From Limihaloglobus sulfuriphilus (GTDB lineage Bacteria; Planctomycetota; Phycisphaerae; Sedimentisphaerales; Sedimentisphaeraceae): a stretch of 64,000 bases of DNA. Below the pieces are notes generated by a model that worked only from the letters and a program-made list of their open reading frames with translations, did not search any database and was not told the origin of the DNA. Positions within the stretch are counted from its first letter, which is position 1; every line of letters starts with the position of its first letter. Shown piece by piece: positions 33,719-42,703 of the stretch. The stretch covers positions 2,852,001 to 2,916,000 of the forward strand of contig NZ_CP019646.1 in NCBI RefSeq assembly GCF_001999965.1, in the 5' to 3' direction. Position numbers and translations under genes: made by a program.

Positions 33719-35458
33719 ATGAAAGTAATCAAAGGCATTGCCGTTTCGCCCGGTATAGCCATCGCCGATGCTATCGTACTCGATAGCGGTGAGATACGCA
33801 TACCGAGGCGCAGAATCACGGAAGCGATTGTTCGTGAGGAGCAGGACAAGGTGCGCAGTGCCTTTGCCTCGGCGGTGCTTGAGCTGAGGAATTTCCAGAA
33901 CAGCCCTGATGTTCATGAAAAGAACGTCAGAGATATATTCGCCTCGCACAAAGCATTTCTCAAAGACAGGGTACTGCGAAAGAGAATTAACGAGCGTGTC
34001 CGAAACGAGCTTGTTACAGCAGAATATGCCATATCGTCGGTAATGAGGGAGCTTGCGGAGTACTTTTCAAGCCTAAAAGACGTATATATCAGACAGCGGG
34101 CTTCGGATATATACAGCCTCGAAAGACGCGTGCTAAAGTACCTTATCGACGCTGTTCAGCAGGACATACAGACCGTCAGTAAAGACACGGTTATTGTCGC
34201 GCATGACCTGACCCCCAGCCAGACGGTGAGCCTGAACCGGGAATTTGTCAAGGGATTTGCCACGGATGTAGGCGGCCGAACAAGCCACACAGCTATCGTT
34301 GCAAGAGCGCTTGGAATTCCGGCGGTCGTAGCACTCGAGCACATCACAGATTTCGCAGAGCCGGGCGTTACCGTCATTATTGACGGAAACCGCGGTTATG
34401 CCATTGTTGACCCCGACGAGAAGACGCTCCTCGAGTACCGCGGCCTCGCAAAGGATATGAAGCGGCTCAAAAAGCAGTTCGCGGCATTGAAAGACAAAGA
34501 AGCCGTTACCAGGGACGGGGTTAAAATCACGATTCTGGGCAATATTGAGCTGCCCGATGAAGCAGAGCTGGTACTTAAAAACGGCGGCGAAGGCATCGGC
34601 CTCTACAGAACGGAATTTCTCTACCTGAAAGACGGCAGAGAACCTTCAGTCCAGGACCAGCTGCGGGCATACAAAGAAGTATCCCGAATCATGGGCTCCA
34701 GGCCGGTGGTTATACGCACAATGGACCTCGGAGCTGACAAGGTGGTTTTAGGCGGCGAGGAATTCACCCACGAACACAATCCCGTTCTCGGTTTTAAATC
34801 TATACGGTTCTGCCTCGAGAACATGGATATGTTCAAAAATCAGCTCAGAGCTATTTTGCTGGCCTCCGGCTGCGGCACTATCAGCGTGATGATACCAATG
34901 GTTACAAACCTTTACGAGGTTCGCCAGACAAAGATGCTGCTTCGTGATGTCATGGAAGATCTCGCAGAGGAGGGTATCAGTTATAACTCCGACATAAAAT
35001 TCGGGGCAATGATAGAGACTCCCAGTGCCGCGATTATGTCCGACAGGCTTTGCAGAAATGTCGATTTTGTGAGTATAGGCACCAACGACCTCATACAGTA
35101 CACCCTCGCTGTTGACAGGGCCAACGAACGTGTCGCAACGCTGTACAACCCCGGCGACCCGGCAGTTCTGCGGCTGCTTAGACTCTCTGTTGACAATGTC
35201 TTAGCCGCCGGATGCGGGCTGAGTGTCTGCGGAGAAATGGCATCCGATCCGGAGTTTATCTTTTTCCTTTTGGGTATAGGCGTGAGAACCCTTTCAATCG
35301 CTCCGGCGATGATACCTGAAATAAAGAAGGTTATTCTTTCCGTTTCAATTGAAGAATGCCGCCGGCTCGCCGAAGAGGCCCGTGATATGTGCTTCCCTGC
35401 GCAGGTAAGTAATCATTTCAGGGCCGCGGCAATGAAAATACTGCCGGAAACGTATTAA
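33719..35458 (+). CDS. ptsI: PTS enzyme I
   Basis: 579 residues from the ATG at 33719 (MKVIKGIAVSPGIA), 13 bases after the HPr stop. Phosphohistidine site GGRTSHTAIVARALGIPAVV (His about 190), PEP-binding TIM barrel with GEGIGLYRTEFLY, MIPMVTN and GTNDLIQYTLAVDRAN. It takes phosphate from PEP and gives it to HPr. No GAF domain in front, so it is the ordinary EI rather than PtsP. HPr, EI and IIA together form a complete relay. Confidence 0.95.
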   Translation: MKVIKGIAVSPGIAIADAIVLDSGEIRIPRRRITEAIVREEQDKVRSAFASAVLELRNFQNSPDVHEKNVRDIFASHKAFLKDRVLRKRINERVRNELVTAEYAISSVMRELAEYFSSLKDVYIRQRASDIYSLERRVLKYLIDAVQQDIQTVSKDTVIVAHDLTPSQTVSLNREFVKGFATDVGGRTSHTAIVARALGIPAVVALEHITDFAEPGVTVIIDGNRGYAIVDPDEKTLLEYRGLAKDMKRLKKQFAALKDKEAVTRDGVKITILGNIELPDEAELVLKNGGEGIGLYRTEFLYLKDGREPSVQDQLRAYKEVSRIMGSRPVVIRTMDLGADKVVLGGEEFTHEHNPVLGFKSIRFCLENMDMFKNQLRAILLASGCGTISVMIPMVTNLYEVRQTKMLLRDVMEDLAEEGISYNSDIKFGAMIETPSAAIMSDRLCRNVDFVSIGTNDLIQYTLAVDRANERVATLYNPGDPAVLRLLRLSVDNVLAAGCGLSVCGEMASDPEFIFFLLGIGVRTLSIAPAMIPEIKKVILSVSIEECRRLAEEARDMCFPAQVSNHFRAAAMKILPETY

Positions 35459-35481
35459 AATACAGAAAAGAAATTACATTA

Positions 35482-35607
35482 GTGAAAATAGACAGAAGAG
35501 ACATACTGATTCCTATATCAGAAAACCGGATATTATTTCGGCATGGTTTCATGACCTCTGGTTACCTGCCGCAATGGGCTTGTAAAAGCACGGGGGCTCT
35601 GATATGA
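35482..35607 (+). CDS. Candidate 41-residue protein coupled to the DUF2344 gene
   Basis: A GTG-started ORF of 42 codons, MKIDRRDILIPISENRILFR and on to WACKSTGALI. Its stop codon overlaps the start of the next gene as ATGA (35604-35607), the arrangement of translationally coupled genes. It fills most of the 145-base gap after ptsI. The ribosome binding site (AAAAGAAA) is weak. The sequence belongs to no family I know; a remnant of a longer partner gene is possible. Confidence 0.45.
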   Translation: MKIDRRDILIPISENRILFRHGFMTSGYLPQWACKSTGALI

Positions 35608-36266
35608 AATCTACGCTGGCGATAGGATTTTCAGTTAGCGGTCTTACAGGGTATCTTTCCCATCAGGAGATGATGCGCCTTTTTCAGCGATGCTTTATTC
35701 GGGCGGGCCTGAATCTCTGGTTCAGCCGCGGATTCAATCCAAGGCCGAAGATGACAATCCCGCTGCCAAGGCCCGTAGGGGTCAATTCTCTGGCGGAGAT
35801 TATCTGCGTAAGCATTGAACAGGACGAAAATGAAAATTTCGATTCCGATGAGACCACCCGGAAACTGCAAAAACAGCTCCCCGAAGGGGTGAAAATAGAA
35901 ACGCTCGAATGCTGTCCGGGCAAAAAAACTTTTCTGCCTCAAAGCGTCGAATATGTGATTTCTCCGAAGACGGAGTGTTTTGATGAGACGGTAAAAACCA
36001 GGGTAACCGCCGCGGCGCAAACCGTCAAAAGCGGCGGCCCGCTGCCGATCAGGAGGACTAATCCGGCAAAAAACATTGACAAACAGCTCAATGCGGCCGA
36101 TTATATCAATTCAATAGAGACCGGAAACGGCGAAATTGTATTTGACTGCTCTGTTACACAGTCGGGGTCATTGAGGGTAGATGAGATGATGGAGCTTGCG
36201 GGCCTGAAGCCGGAGGAACTGGCAGGGCCGATATTAAGAAGAAGTGTACGATGGACCACAAAATAA
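35604..36266 (+). CDS. Radical-SAM-linked protein (DUF2344, TIGR03936 type)
   Basis: 220 residues. The conserved opening GYLSHQEMMRLFQRCFIRAGLNLWFSRGFNPRPKMTIPLPRPVGV is plain: 'S-H-x-D/E ... RA-G-L ... G-F-x-P-x-P'. This family is linked with a radical SAM protein in many genomes, either fused or adjacent, and often sits next to RNase E/G or ribosomal protein L21/L27 genes. Here RNase E/G follows at once, while the radical SAM partner is not in the window. Role unknown, perhaps tRNA or rRNA related. Confidence 0.87.
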   Translation: MKSTLAIGFSVSGLTGYLSHQEMMRLFQRCFIRAGLNLWFSRGFNPRPKMTIPLPRPVGVNSLAEIICVSIEQDENENFDSDETTRKLQKQLPEGVKIETLECCPGKKTFLPQSVEYVISPKTECFDETVKTRVTAAAQTVKSGGPLPIRRTNPAKNIDKQLNAADYINSIETGNGEIVFDCSVTQSGSLRVDEMMELAGLKPEELAGPILRRSVRWTTK

Positions 36267-36288
36267 CAATAACAAGGATAAATATACA

Positions 36289-37815
36289 ATGTCAAGAGAT
36301 GTACTCGTCAATGTATCGCAGCCGGAAGAATGCCGGGTTGCGGTCGTAGAAGACGGAATATTAGATGAACTATATATCGAACGAACAAACCTGCAAAGCT
36401 GCGTAAACAATGTTTACAAAGGCAAAATAACCGGAATAGAACCGAGCATACAGGCGGCTTTTGTTGAATTTGGCGGCCCCAAAGCCGGTTTTCTCCACAT
36501 CAGCGATGTTCACCCGAAATATTTCACAAAGGATTACCCCGTAGAAAAGGTCGGCCAGAGACTTTCAATGAGAAAGCGGCCGCCCATTCAGAAATGCCTC
36601 AAACGAGGCCAGGAAATAATGATTCAGGTAACGCGGGACGGCATCGAGAAGAAAGGCCCTACCGTTACCACGTACATATCAATGCCCGGAAGGTATCTGG
36701 TGCTTATGCCCTGGCTGCACGGCGTGGGAATTTCACAAAAGGTCGAAGAAAACGAGGACCGAAAACGGCTCAGAGAAATATTTGATGACGAAGATCAGTA
36801 CAGAAACTGCGGCCTGATTGTCCGGACTGCCGCAAAAGACGCTTCAAAACGCGCGCTCCAGAGCGATTTGCGATATGTCATGCGTCTGTGGGGTTCGATA
36901 CAGAAAAAGTTTAAGCGGAGCAAAGCTCCCACAGAAATATATCAGGATTCAAATCTGGCTATACGCACACTGCGGGATATCTTTAACACAAAGCTGACGA
37001 AAATTGTCTGCGACTCTGAAGAAATGGGCAGAAAACTCATGGAATTTGTCGCTATCAGCCAGCCAAGAATGAAGAAGATTGTCAGCATTTATAATGACAA
37101 GGTACCCCTATTCCACCATTACAATATCGAAGACCAGATAAAAACAATACACTCCAACAGGGTTGAGCTGCCAAGCGGCGCCTCGATTGTTATCGATCAG
37201 ACAGAGGCCCTCGTCGCAATTGATGTAAACACCGGCAAAGGCTCGCGGCACAATGATGCCGAGACAAACATATACAAGACAAACCTCGAAGCTGCCGTCG
37301 AGATTGCCAGACAGCTGCGGCTCCGCGACCTTGGAGGACTGATAATATGCGACTTTATCGATATGGCGGTAAGCAAACACCGCCGCGAAGTCGAAAAGGT
37401 TTTCAGGGCGGCGATGAAAAACGATCATGCCAAACTGAGAATCCTCAAAATGAGCGCGTTCGGGCTTATCGAGATTACCCGTCAGCGGATGCGGTCTTCA
37501 ATAGGACGCTCAACCTATTACAAATGCCCATACTGCAAAGGAACCGGAAACATAAAGAACGATGACATGCTCGGACTCGAGCTGATCCGGCTGCTTCAGC
37601 TTGCGGGAGCGAAAAAAGAAACATACAGAATCGAAATGCTTGTCTCGCCCGGTGTCGCGGACTTTCTCCAAAACTTTAAACGTACAGACATTTCACGCAT
37701 TGAGCAGCTATGCGATAAGAGGATTATCGTACGAAGCGATGAGAACATTGTGGGAGAAAACTATATAATCAACTGTTACGACAACCGTGACAGACACTTG
37801 AACATGGATTTTTGA
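36289..37815 (+). CDS. rng: RNase E/G family endoribonuclease
   Basis: 508 residues from the ATG at 36289 (AAGGA upstream). N-terminal S1-like domain (VYKGKITGIEPSIQAAFVEFGGPKAGFLHISDV), then the catalytic domain with the two acidic metal sites in ALVAIDVNTGKG (about 308) and IICDFIDM (about 354), and the zinc-link pair CPYC in YYKCPYCKGTGNIKN (about 413). No long C-terminal scaffold arm, so it is closer to RNase G in size. It processes rRNA and mRNA in the cytoplasm. Confidence 0.93.
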   Translation: MSRDVLVNVSQPEECRVAVVEDGILDELYIERTNLQSCVNNVYKGKITGIEPSIQAAFVEFGGPKAGFLHISDVHPKYFTKDYPVEKVGQRLSMRKRPPIQKCLKRGQEIMIQVTRDGIEKKGPTVTTYISMPGRYLVLMPWLHGVGISQKVEENEDRKRLREIFDDEDQYRNCGLIVRTAAKDASKRALQSDLRYVMRLWGSIQKKFKRSKAPTEIYQDSNLAIRTLRDIFNTKLTKIVCDSEEMGRKLMEFVAISQPRMKKIVSIYNDKVPLFHHYNIEDQIKTIHSNRVELPSGASIVIDQTEALVAIDVNTGKGSRHNDAETNIYKTNLEAAVEIARQLRLRDLGGLIICDFIDMAVSKHRREVEKVFRAAMKNDHAKLRILKMSAFGLIEITRQRMRSSIGRSTYYKCPYCKGTGNIKNDDMLGLELIRLLQLAGAKKETYRIEMLVSPGVADFLQNFKRTDISRIEQLCDKRIIVRSDENIVGENYIINCYDNRDRHLNMDF

Positions 37816-37846
37816 CAACCTGAGGGACAAGGGAATACTGACAATT

Positions 37847-38836
37847 ATGGATAAGCCGCATTTTGACATAGAATACGCAAGAAATGTTATAGAAATCGAG
37901 GCCCGCGGCGTAGAGAGCCTTCTGGGTTTGATCGGTTCAGAAGATTTTTCACACGCGCTTGAATTAACATATTCCTGCCGCGGAGCGGTTATAGTCACCG
38001 GAATCGGAAAAGCCGGCATAGTCGGCCGGAAGATATCCGCTACTATGGCATCTGTCGGCACGCCCAGCCATTTTCTACACCCTGTCGAGGCCGTGCACGG
38101 CGACCTGGGGCGGGTTCGCCCGGGTGATGTGGTGCTGGCGCTTAGCTTCGGCGGCGAAACGGACGAGATGATTCGTCTGATGAATCTGGTAAAACAGCAG
38201 GGGATAAAAATGATAGCCGTCACAGGCAACGATGATTCGAGGCTTGCCAAGCACTGCGACGTAACTCTGTGCATCGGCAAACTCGCCGAGGCGTGCCCGC
38301 TTGGTGTTGCCCCTACCGTATCGACGACCGCAATGCTCGCTCTGGGCGATGCGCTGGCGCTGACAGTGATGAAAGCGCGTGAGTTTACTGCCGAAGATTA
38401 CGCCCGTTACCATCCCGGCGGCTCTCTCGGGGCAAAACTCATAACCGTCGGGCAGTCAATGGATTTCAAACGAGATGACGAGCTGCCGGTAGTGCCGATG
38501 ACAGAGACGCTCAAAGAAATGCTCAAAGAAACAAAAGGGCTCAAACGCCGCGGCGCAGTTATGGCGGTAGATGGCGACGGAAAACTCGCCGGAATACTCA
38601 CCGACGCCGACTTCCGAAGAGCGGTATCGCAGCACGCTGAGGCGGCACTGGAGATGAAAGTCGCCCAGGCAATGACACCGGACTGCAAATACGTTACCGA
38701 AGAAACTCTCGCGGCAGAGGCGATGGCGATTTTCCATAAATACCGTATCGACGATTTGCCGGTTGTTGACGGCGACAAAAAACCCGTAGGAATGATTGAC
38801 GTTCAGGATATTGTTTCTATAAAGGTTGTTGGTTAA
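37847..38836 (+). CDS. kdsD: D-arabinose-5-phosphate isomerase
   Basis: 329 residues: SIS sugar isomerase domain (residues 35-180, GAVIVTGIGKAGIVGRKISATMASVGTPSHFLHP, GDLGRVRPGDVVLALSFGGET) followed by two CBS domains (from VPMTETLKEML to the end, with LPVVDGDKKPVGMIDVQDI). It makes arabinose 5-phosphate for KDO. kdsC follows in the same operon, so lipopolysaccharide with KDO is expected. Confidence 0.93.
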   Translation: MDKPHFDIEYARNVIEIEARGVESLLGLIGSEDFSHALELTYSCRGAVIVTGIGKAGIVGRKISATMASVGTPSHFLHPVEAVHGDLGRVRPGDVVLALSFGGETDEMIRLMNLVKQQGIKMIAVTGNDDSRLAKHCDVTLCIGKLAEACPLGVAPTVSTTAMLALGDALALTVMKAREFTAEDYARYHPGGSLGAKLITVGQSMDFKRDDELPVVPMTETLKEMLKETKGLKRRGAVMAVDGDGKLAGILTDADFRRAVSQHAEAALEMKVAQAMTPDCKYVTEETLAAEAMAIFHKYRIDDLPVVDGDKKPVGMIDVQDIVSIKVVG

Positions 38837-38841
38837 ATAAT

Positions 38842-39423
38842 TTGAAGCAGAACAACCCAAAGGCACCCAACCCTTTAAAAGCTGCAAAGGAACTGAATTT
38901 GAAAGTAGATGCTGAAAAAGCGAAAAATATAAAAATGCTGATTCTCGATGTTGACGGCGTTCTTACCGACGGCGGAATCATTCTGGCCGAAGACGGAACC
39001 GAAATGAAACTTTTTAACTCTCAAGACGGACACGGCATAAAGCTCTGGCAGCGTGCGGGGCTTGAGACGGCGATAATCAGCGGACGAGTAACAAATGTTA
39101 CCGCTAAACGCGCCGAGCAGCTTGATATTAAATATGTCATGCAGGGATGCAAAAAGAAACTCCCCGCTTATGAATCACTGCTGGAAAAAGTAGGGCTCAC
39201 TGCGGCCCAGACAGCCTATATCGGCGATGACACGATTGATATTCCGCTCGTTCGCAGGGCCGGTTTTGGTGCCGCGGTGGAAAACGCCGTTGACGAGCTG
39301 AAGCATTACGCAGATTATACCACAAAACGCAAAGGCGGAAGCGGCGCAGTTCGCGAAGTTATAGAGCTGCTCCTCAAAGCCTCCGGAAGATGGGATTCAC
39401 TTATGGAGCGGTACCTGATATAA
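38842..39423 (+). CDS. kdsC: KDO-8-phosphate phosphatase (HAD family)
   Basis: 193 residues from the TTG at 38842. A second TTG at 38899 has a much better ribosome binding site (AAAGGA, 7 bases away) and may be the true start, giving 174 residues, which is nearer the usual KdsC length. HAD motif I LDVDGVLTDG, motif II SGR, motif IV YIGDDTIDIPLV. Removes phosphate from KDO-8-phosphate. Its stop overlaps the next gene as TAATG. Confidence 0.92.
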   Translation: MKQNNPKAPNPLKAAKELNLKVDAEKAKNIKMLILDVDGVLTDGGIILAEDGTEMKLFNSQDGHGIKLWQRAGLETAIISGRVTNVTAKRAEQLDIKYVMQGCKKKLPAYESLLEKVGLTAAQTAYIGDDTIDIPLVRRAGFGAAVENAVDELKHYADYTTKRKGGSGAVREVIELLLKASGRWDSLMERYLI

Positions 39424-42104
39424 TGGCCGGCACAAGAAAAATCGCTGTTTTTTCAATCACTCTTGTTATCGCCGCCGCGGTATTCATAGTGTATCTGTTG
39501 TTTTTCGGCGGTGCCGAAGGCATCAAAATTGATCAACCCCAGACAGACCAGCTCAAAGAAAACAATATCGATGAGCTTTTTGAGACCGAAGGCGTAGATC
39601 GCGAGGGTGAAGTTAAAATCGGCCAGACCGACATCTCCGAATACAAGATGTTTGACGAAAGCGGAAACCTGACCAGGCGTTTCGGTTTCTCCGGCATAAC
39701 CCAGAAAAAAGACGGCGAATGGCTCGTAGAAAAACCATTTATCGAGGTCTATGAAAAGGATTTTGTCCTGATGCTGGGCTCAATGAAAGGACGTGTAATC
39801 GTGGACATTGTCGGCGGCCACGTCTTTCCCAGCGACGCAAGTCTGTATGACGGCGTGGAAATCGTATTTGAGCCGCGGGGAGAAGATAAATCCCGCCGCT
39901 GCGTCATAGAGATGGATGATATACGGTATTATTCCGACAGCTCAGAATTCCGAACCGACGGCAAGGTCAGCGTAACTTCCGCGCAGGCTTCAATCAAAGG
40001 ACGCGGCATGACGCTGATCTATAACGACCTGAAAAAACGAATCCGCCTGCTCAGAATTGACAAACTGTCAGAGGCAGTTTTGCAGTATGCCCGGCAGGAC
40101 ATTTCCTCCGGCGCAGACAACAGCGAGAAAGAAGACTCCGCGGCTAAATCCGGCAAAGATGCCGCGGCAGAGCTGTACCAGTGCTCTATATACAATGATG
40201 TTACAATCAAAGACGGCACAAACTCCATTTCGGCCAGGCAGATACTGGTAACAAACCTGCATTTTTTTGAGACTGGAGATTCGTCCGCGGAAGATTCCGA
40301 TGAACAGAGCTCAGAGCAGCAAACCCCGCCGCAGGATACAACCAAAATTGTTATCACCGCTAACGGAGGCCTCGAGCTCAAACCTATAGAAACGCAACAG
40401 CCCGCACCGGCAGAGCTTACAAGACAGATAAAATTCGAGGGCGAGCCGGTTGTTGTATATCAGCAGGAAAGCCCCATAGTGCAAAGCGGTGCGATCACAT
40501 ACGATATTGACAGGGAGACCCTGCTGATTGACCCGTCAACGGTGAACGAACAGGTAAAATTCAGCTTCTCAGACGAGAACACTAAGAGCCTTCTCAGCTC
40601 GCGCGGTCAGATTTTCTGGGACAGGGCCGGCTCACTTGCCCGGATTGAGGGCCCTGGAACGGTGCGGGCAGTAAGAACCGCCGCACAGGACGATTACGAG
40701 CTGAAGTTTAAAGATTCAATCAGCGTCTATTTCGACCCAGATTACAAGCCCAGGGAATCGGACAGGCCGGTTTTAAAGCGTATCGAGATTCATAACGGAT
40801 TTGAGCTGGCCTTCGGAGATGACCTGAACGACAGCGTAAAGGCTGACAAGGCAAGTGTTTATTTTGACGATGGACTTATATCAAGTATCGACATATCAGA
40901 CAATGTCCGGCTCTCTTATCTCTCGGGTAAACTTGAAACGAAACAGGCGAGAGTGGATTTCAAACGTGACTTTACCGGCACCACAGTACCGGTAAACGTG
41001 CAGGCTACCGGTCTGACAACGATGAGTTTTGTTGACAAAGACGCCTCGACGCCGGTGGTTATGACTGCCCCGGAAGTAAACTATGATCCGGCAGAGCAGA
41101 TCGCTATCGCAAAAGGCCCTGTAAAACTGCTGTATTACCCCGGAGCAGAGTTTGCCCAGAGCGGTTTTACACAGCCGGCACAGATTACTGCCCGTGACAG
41201 GCTGGAATTTCACCGCCTGGACAACACCGCTGTCTTAGTCGGCGAGGTTCACGCCTCCGGCACACGCGAGACCGACCAATACAATGAATCATACTCATTC
41301 AAGGGCGATAAGCTCTCAATCCAGTTCAGCCGCCGCCCGGCAGCAATGACAGAAAGCGATGACAGCGGCAAACCGGATCAATCAGAAAAAACTCCGGCAA
41401 CCGGCAGCGGGCGTGAAGTGGTCAAAAAACTCGAGCTGACCGGAAACAGAGTTTACTTCAACACACAGCGTAAATACAGCACCGGCAGAGAGGTAAAACT
41501 GCGTCTCGAAAGCGCCTCGATGGATTATGACGGCATAAAAGACGTCATTACCGCCTCCGGCCGCGGACAGATACAGCTAAGCAATCTCGGCGGTGATTCT
41601 TCCTCAGCGGCCCCCCTGCCCGGCGGCAGCCTCTCTCTGGGCAGACCGTGCTATGCCCTAATAGAGAGATTCAACCAGCTCAGGTGGGATATCGGCAGGG
41701 GCAGGATTGACGCACACACAGACCAGGAGCTGATACACATGGCATACGTGCCGCTGGACAATGAGGGAAAACCCATGCCGGCAAACCACATAGACGCCGG
41801 CAGAGTCAGTGTCTCAATCGAACAGGCCCCCGAGACCGGTCCGGTTATAAAAAATTTCACCGCCGACAACTCCGTCATCTACAAAGAAGACGGCGGGCAT
41901 CAGTTCTTCGGCGAGAGCATTTTTTACGATGAAAATGACAGGCTGCTAAAGGTTGCAGGCTCAGAAAATAATCCCTGTATATTTGACAACAATTTTGTAG
42001 ATGGTATTGTTTACAATATTGATACCGGTGATTATAAATTCAGGGTAGTTGAATCAGGCGGTTTTTCCGGTACGGGCATAACACCCGGCAGGCAAGGAAA
42101 TTAA
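39423..42104 (+). CDS. Very long LptC/OstA-like LPS transport protein
   Basis: 893 residues from the ATG at 39423 (TAATG overlap with kdsC). One N-terminal membrane helix (IAVFSITLVIAAAVFIVYLL), then the LptC-like start EYKMFDESGNLTRRFGFSG and repeated OstA/LptA-like jelly-roll segments (SVTSAQASIKGRGMTLIYND, ISARQILVTNLHFF, QARVDFKRDFTGT, DRLEFHRLDNTAVLVGEVHA, ASMDYDGIKDVITASGRGQI). E. coli LptC has about 190 residues, so this is over four times as long and may combine the LptC anchor with an LptA-type bridge across the periplasm. Position after kdsD-kdsC supports a role in LPS export. Confidence 0.75.
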   Translation: MAGTRKIAVFSITLVIAAAVFIVYLLFFGGAEGIKIDQPQTDQLKENNIDELFETEGVDREGEVKIGQTDISEYKMFDESGNLTRRFGFSGITQKKDGEWLVEKPFIEVYEKDFVLMLGSMKGRVIVDIVGGHVFPSDASLYDGVEIVFEPRGEDKSRRCVIEMDDIRYYSDSSEFRTDGKVSVTSAQASIKGRGMTLIYNDLKKRIRLLRIDKLSEAVLQYARQDISSGADNSEKEDSAAKSGKDAAAELYQCSIYNDVTIKDGTNSISARQILVTNLHFFETGDSSAEDSDEQSSEQQTPPQDTTKIVITANGGLELKPIETQQPAPAELTRQIKFEGEPVVVYQQESPIVQSGAITYDIDRETLLIDPSTVNEQVKFSFSDENTKSLLSSRGQIFWDRAGSLARIEGPGTVRAVRTAAQDDYELKFKDSISVYFDPDYKPRESDRPVLKRIEIHNGFELAFGDDLNDSVKADKASVYFDDGLISSIDISDNVRLSYLSGKLETKQARVDFKRDFTGTTVPVNVQATGLTTMSFVDKDASTPVVMTAPEVNYDPAEQIAIAKGPVKLLYYPGAEFAQSGFTQPAQITARDRLEFHRLDNTAVLVGEVHASGTRETDQYNESYSFKGDKLSIQFSRRPAAMTESDDSGKPDQSEKTPATGSGREVVKKLELTGNRVYFNTQRKYSTGREVKLRLESASMDYDGIKDVITASGRGQIQLSNLGGDSSSAAPLPGGSLSLGRPCYALIERFNQLRWDIGRGRIDAHTDQELIHMAYVPLDNEGKPMPANHIDAGRVSVSIEQAPETGPVIKNFTADNSVIYKEDGGHQFFGESIFYDENDRLLKVAGSENNPCIFDNNFVDGIVYNIDTGDYKFRVVESGGFSGTGITPGRQGN

Positions 42105-42106
42105 AC

Positions 42107-42625
42107 ATGACACAGTTACTTGACAAAAAACAGATAGACCAGGCCATCAGCCGGCTTGCTGATATGATAATCGAAAGCAGCGGCGATGAAGTTGTCATTC
42201 TGGGCATAAGAGACCGGGGCGAAATACTAAGTGAGCGGCTCTCAAAGATAATCACTTCCAGGGCCGGCAAAACCGCTCTCAGCGGAGCACTTGATATAAC
42301 TCTATACAGAGACGACATTACCGAGCCTTCCGGGGCAATGCGGGCGGTTCAGCCCTCGTACATACCGTGCCCGCTCAACGACAAAGAAATAATACTGGCA
42401 GACGATGTTCTGCATACGGGGCGTTCTTGCAGAGCGGCACTCGACGCGATAGTGGCATACGGGCGGCCCAGACTGATCAAGCTGGCGGTGCTCATAGACC
42501 GCGGCGGACGCGAATACCCGATCCAGGCAGATTATACCGGTGTCAAATTAGAGGTACGCGATGATCAGAAAGTCAGGGTTACACTCGAAGAATACGGAGA
42601 CATCGACCAGGCGGTTTTAGAATAG
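42107..42625 (+). CDS. pyrR: Pyrimidine regulator / uracil phosphoribosyltransferase
   Basis: 172 residues. PRTase fold with the PRPP loop EIILADDVLHTGRSCRAALDAI (about residue 95) and GIRDRGEILSERL near the start. PyrR binds RNA to attenuate pyr transcripts and has weak uracil PRTase activity. It begins two bases after the LptC-like gene, so it is part of that transcript; no PyrR-binding loop was recognised nearby. Confidence 0.92.
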   Translation: MTQLLDKKQIDQAISRLADMIIESSGDEVVILGIRDRGEILSERLSKIITSRAGKTALSGALDITLYRDDITEPSGAMRAVQPSYIPCPLNDKEIILADDVLHTGRSCRAALDAIVAYGRPRLIKLAVLIDRGGREYPIQADYTGVKLEVRDDQKVRVTLEEYGDIDQAVLE

Positions 42626-42703
42626 TTTCAATGGGGGCAAAACGAATAAACAAACCTTACGGCAAGAGTGAGTTAGTTACGGGATTTTATGAGGAAAAAT
42701 CAT

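Noticed and set aside
42626-42703. PyrR-binding attenuator between pyrR and pyrB
   Set aside because: No match to the conserved PyrR binding loop and no antiterminator/terminator pair.
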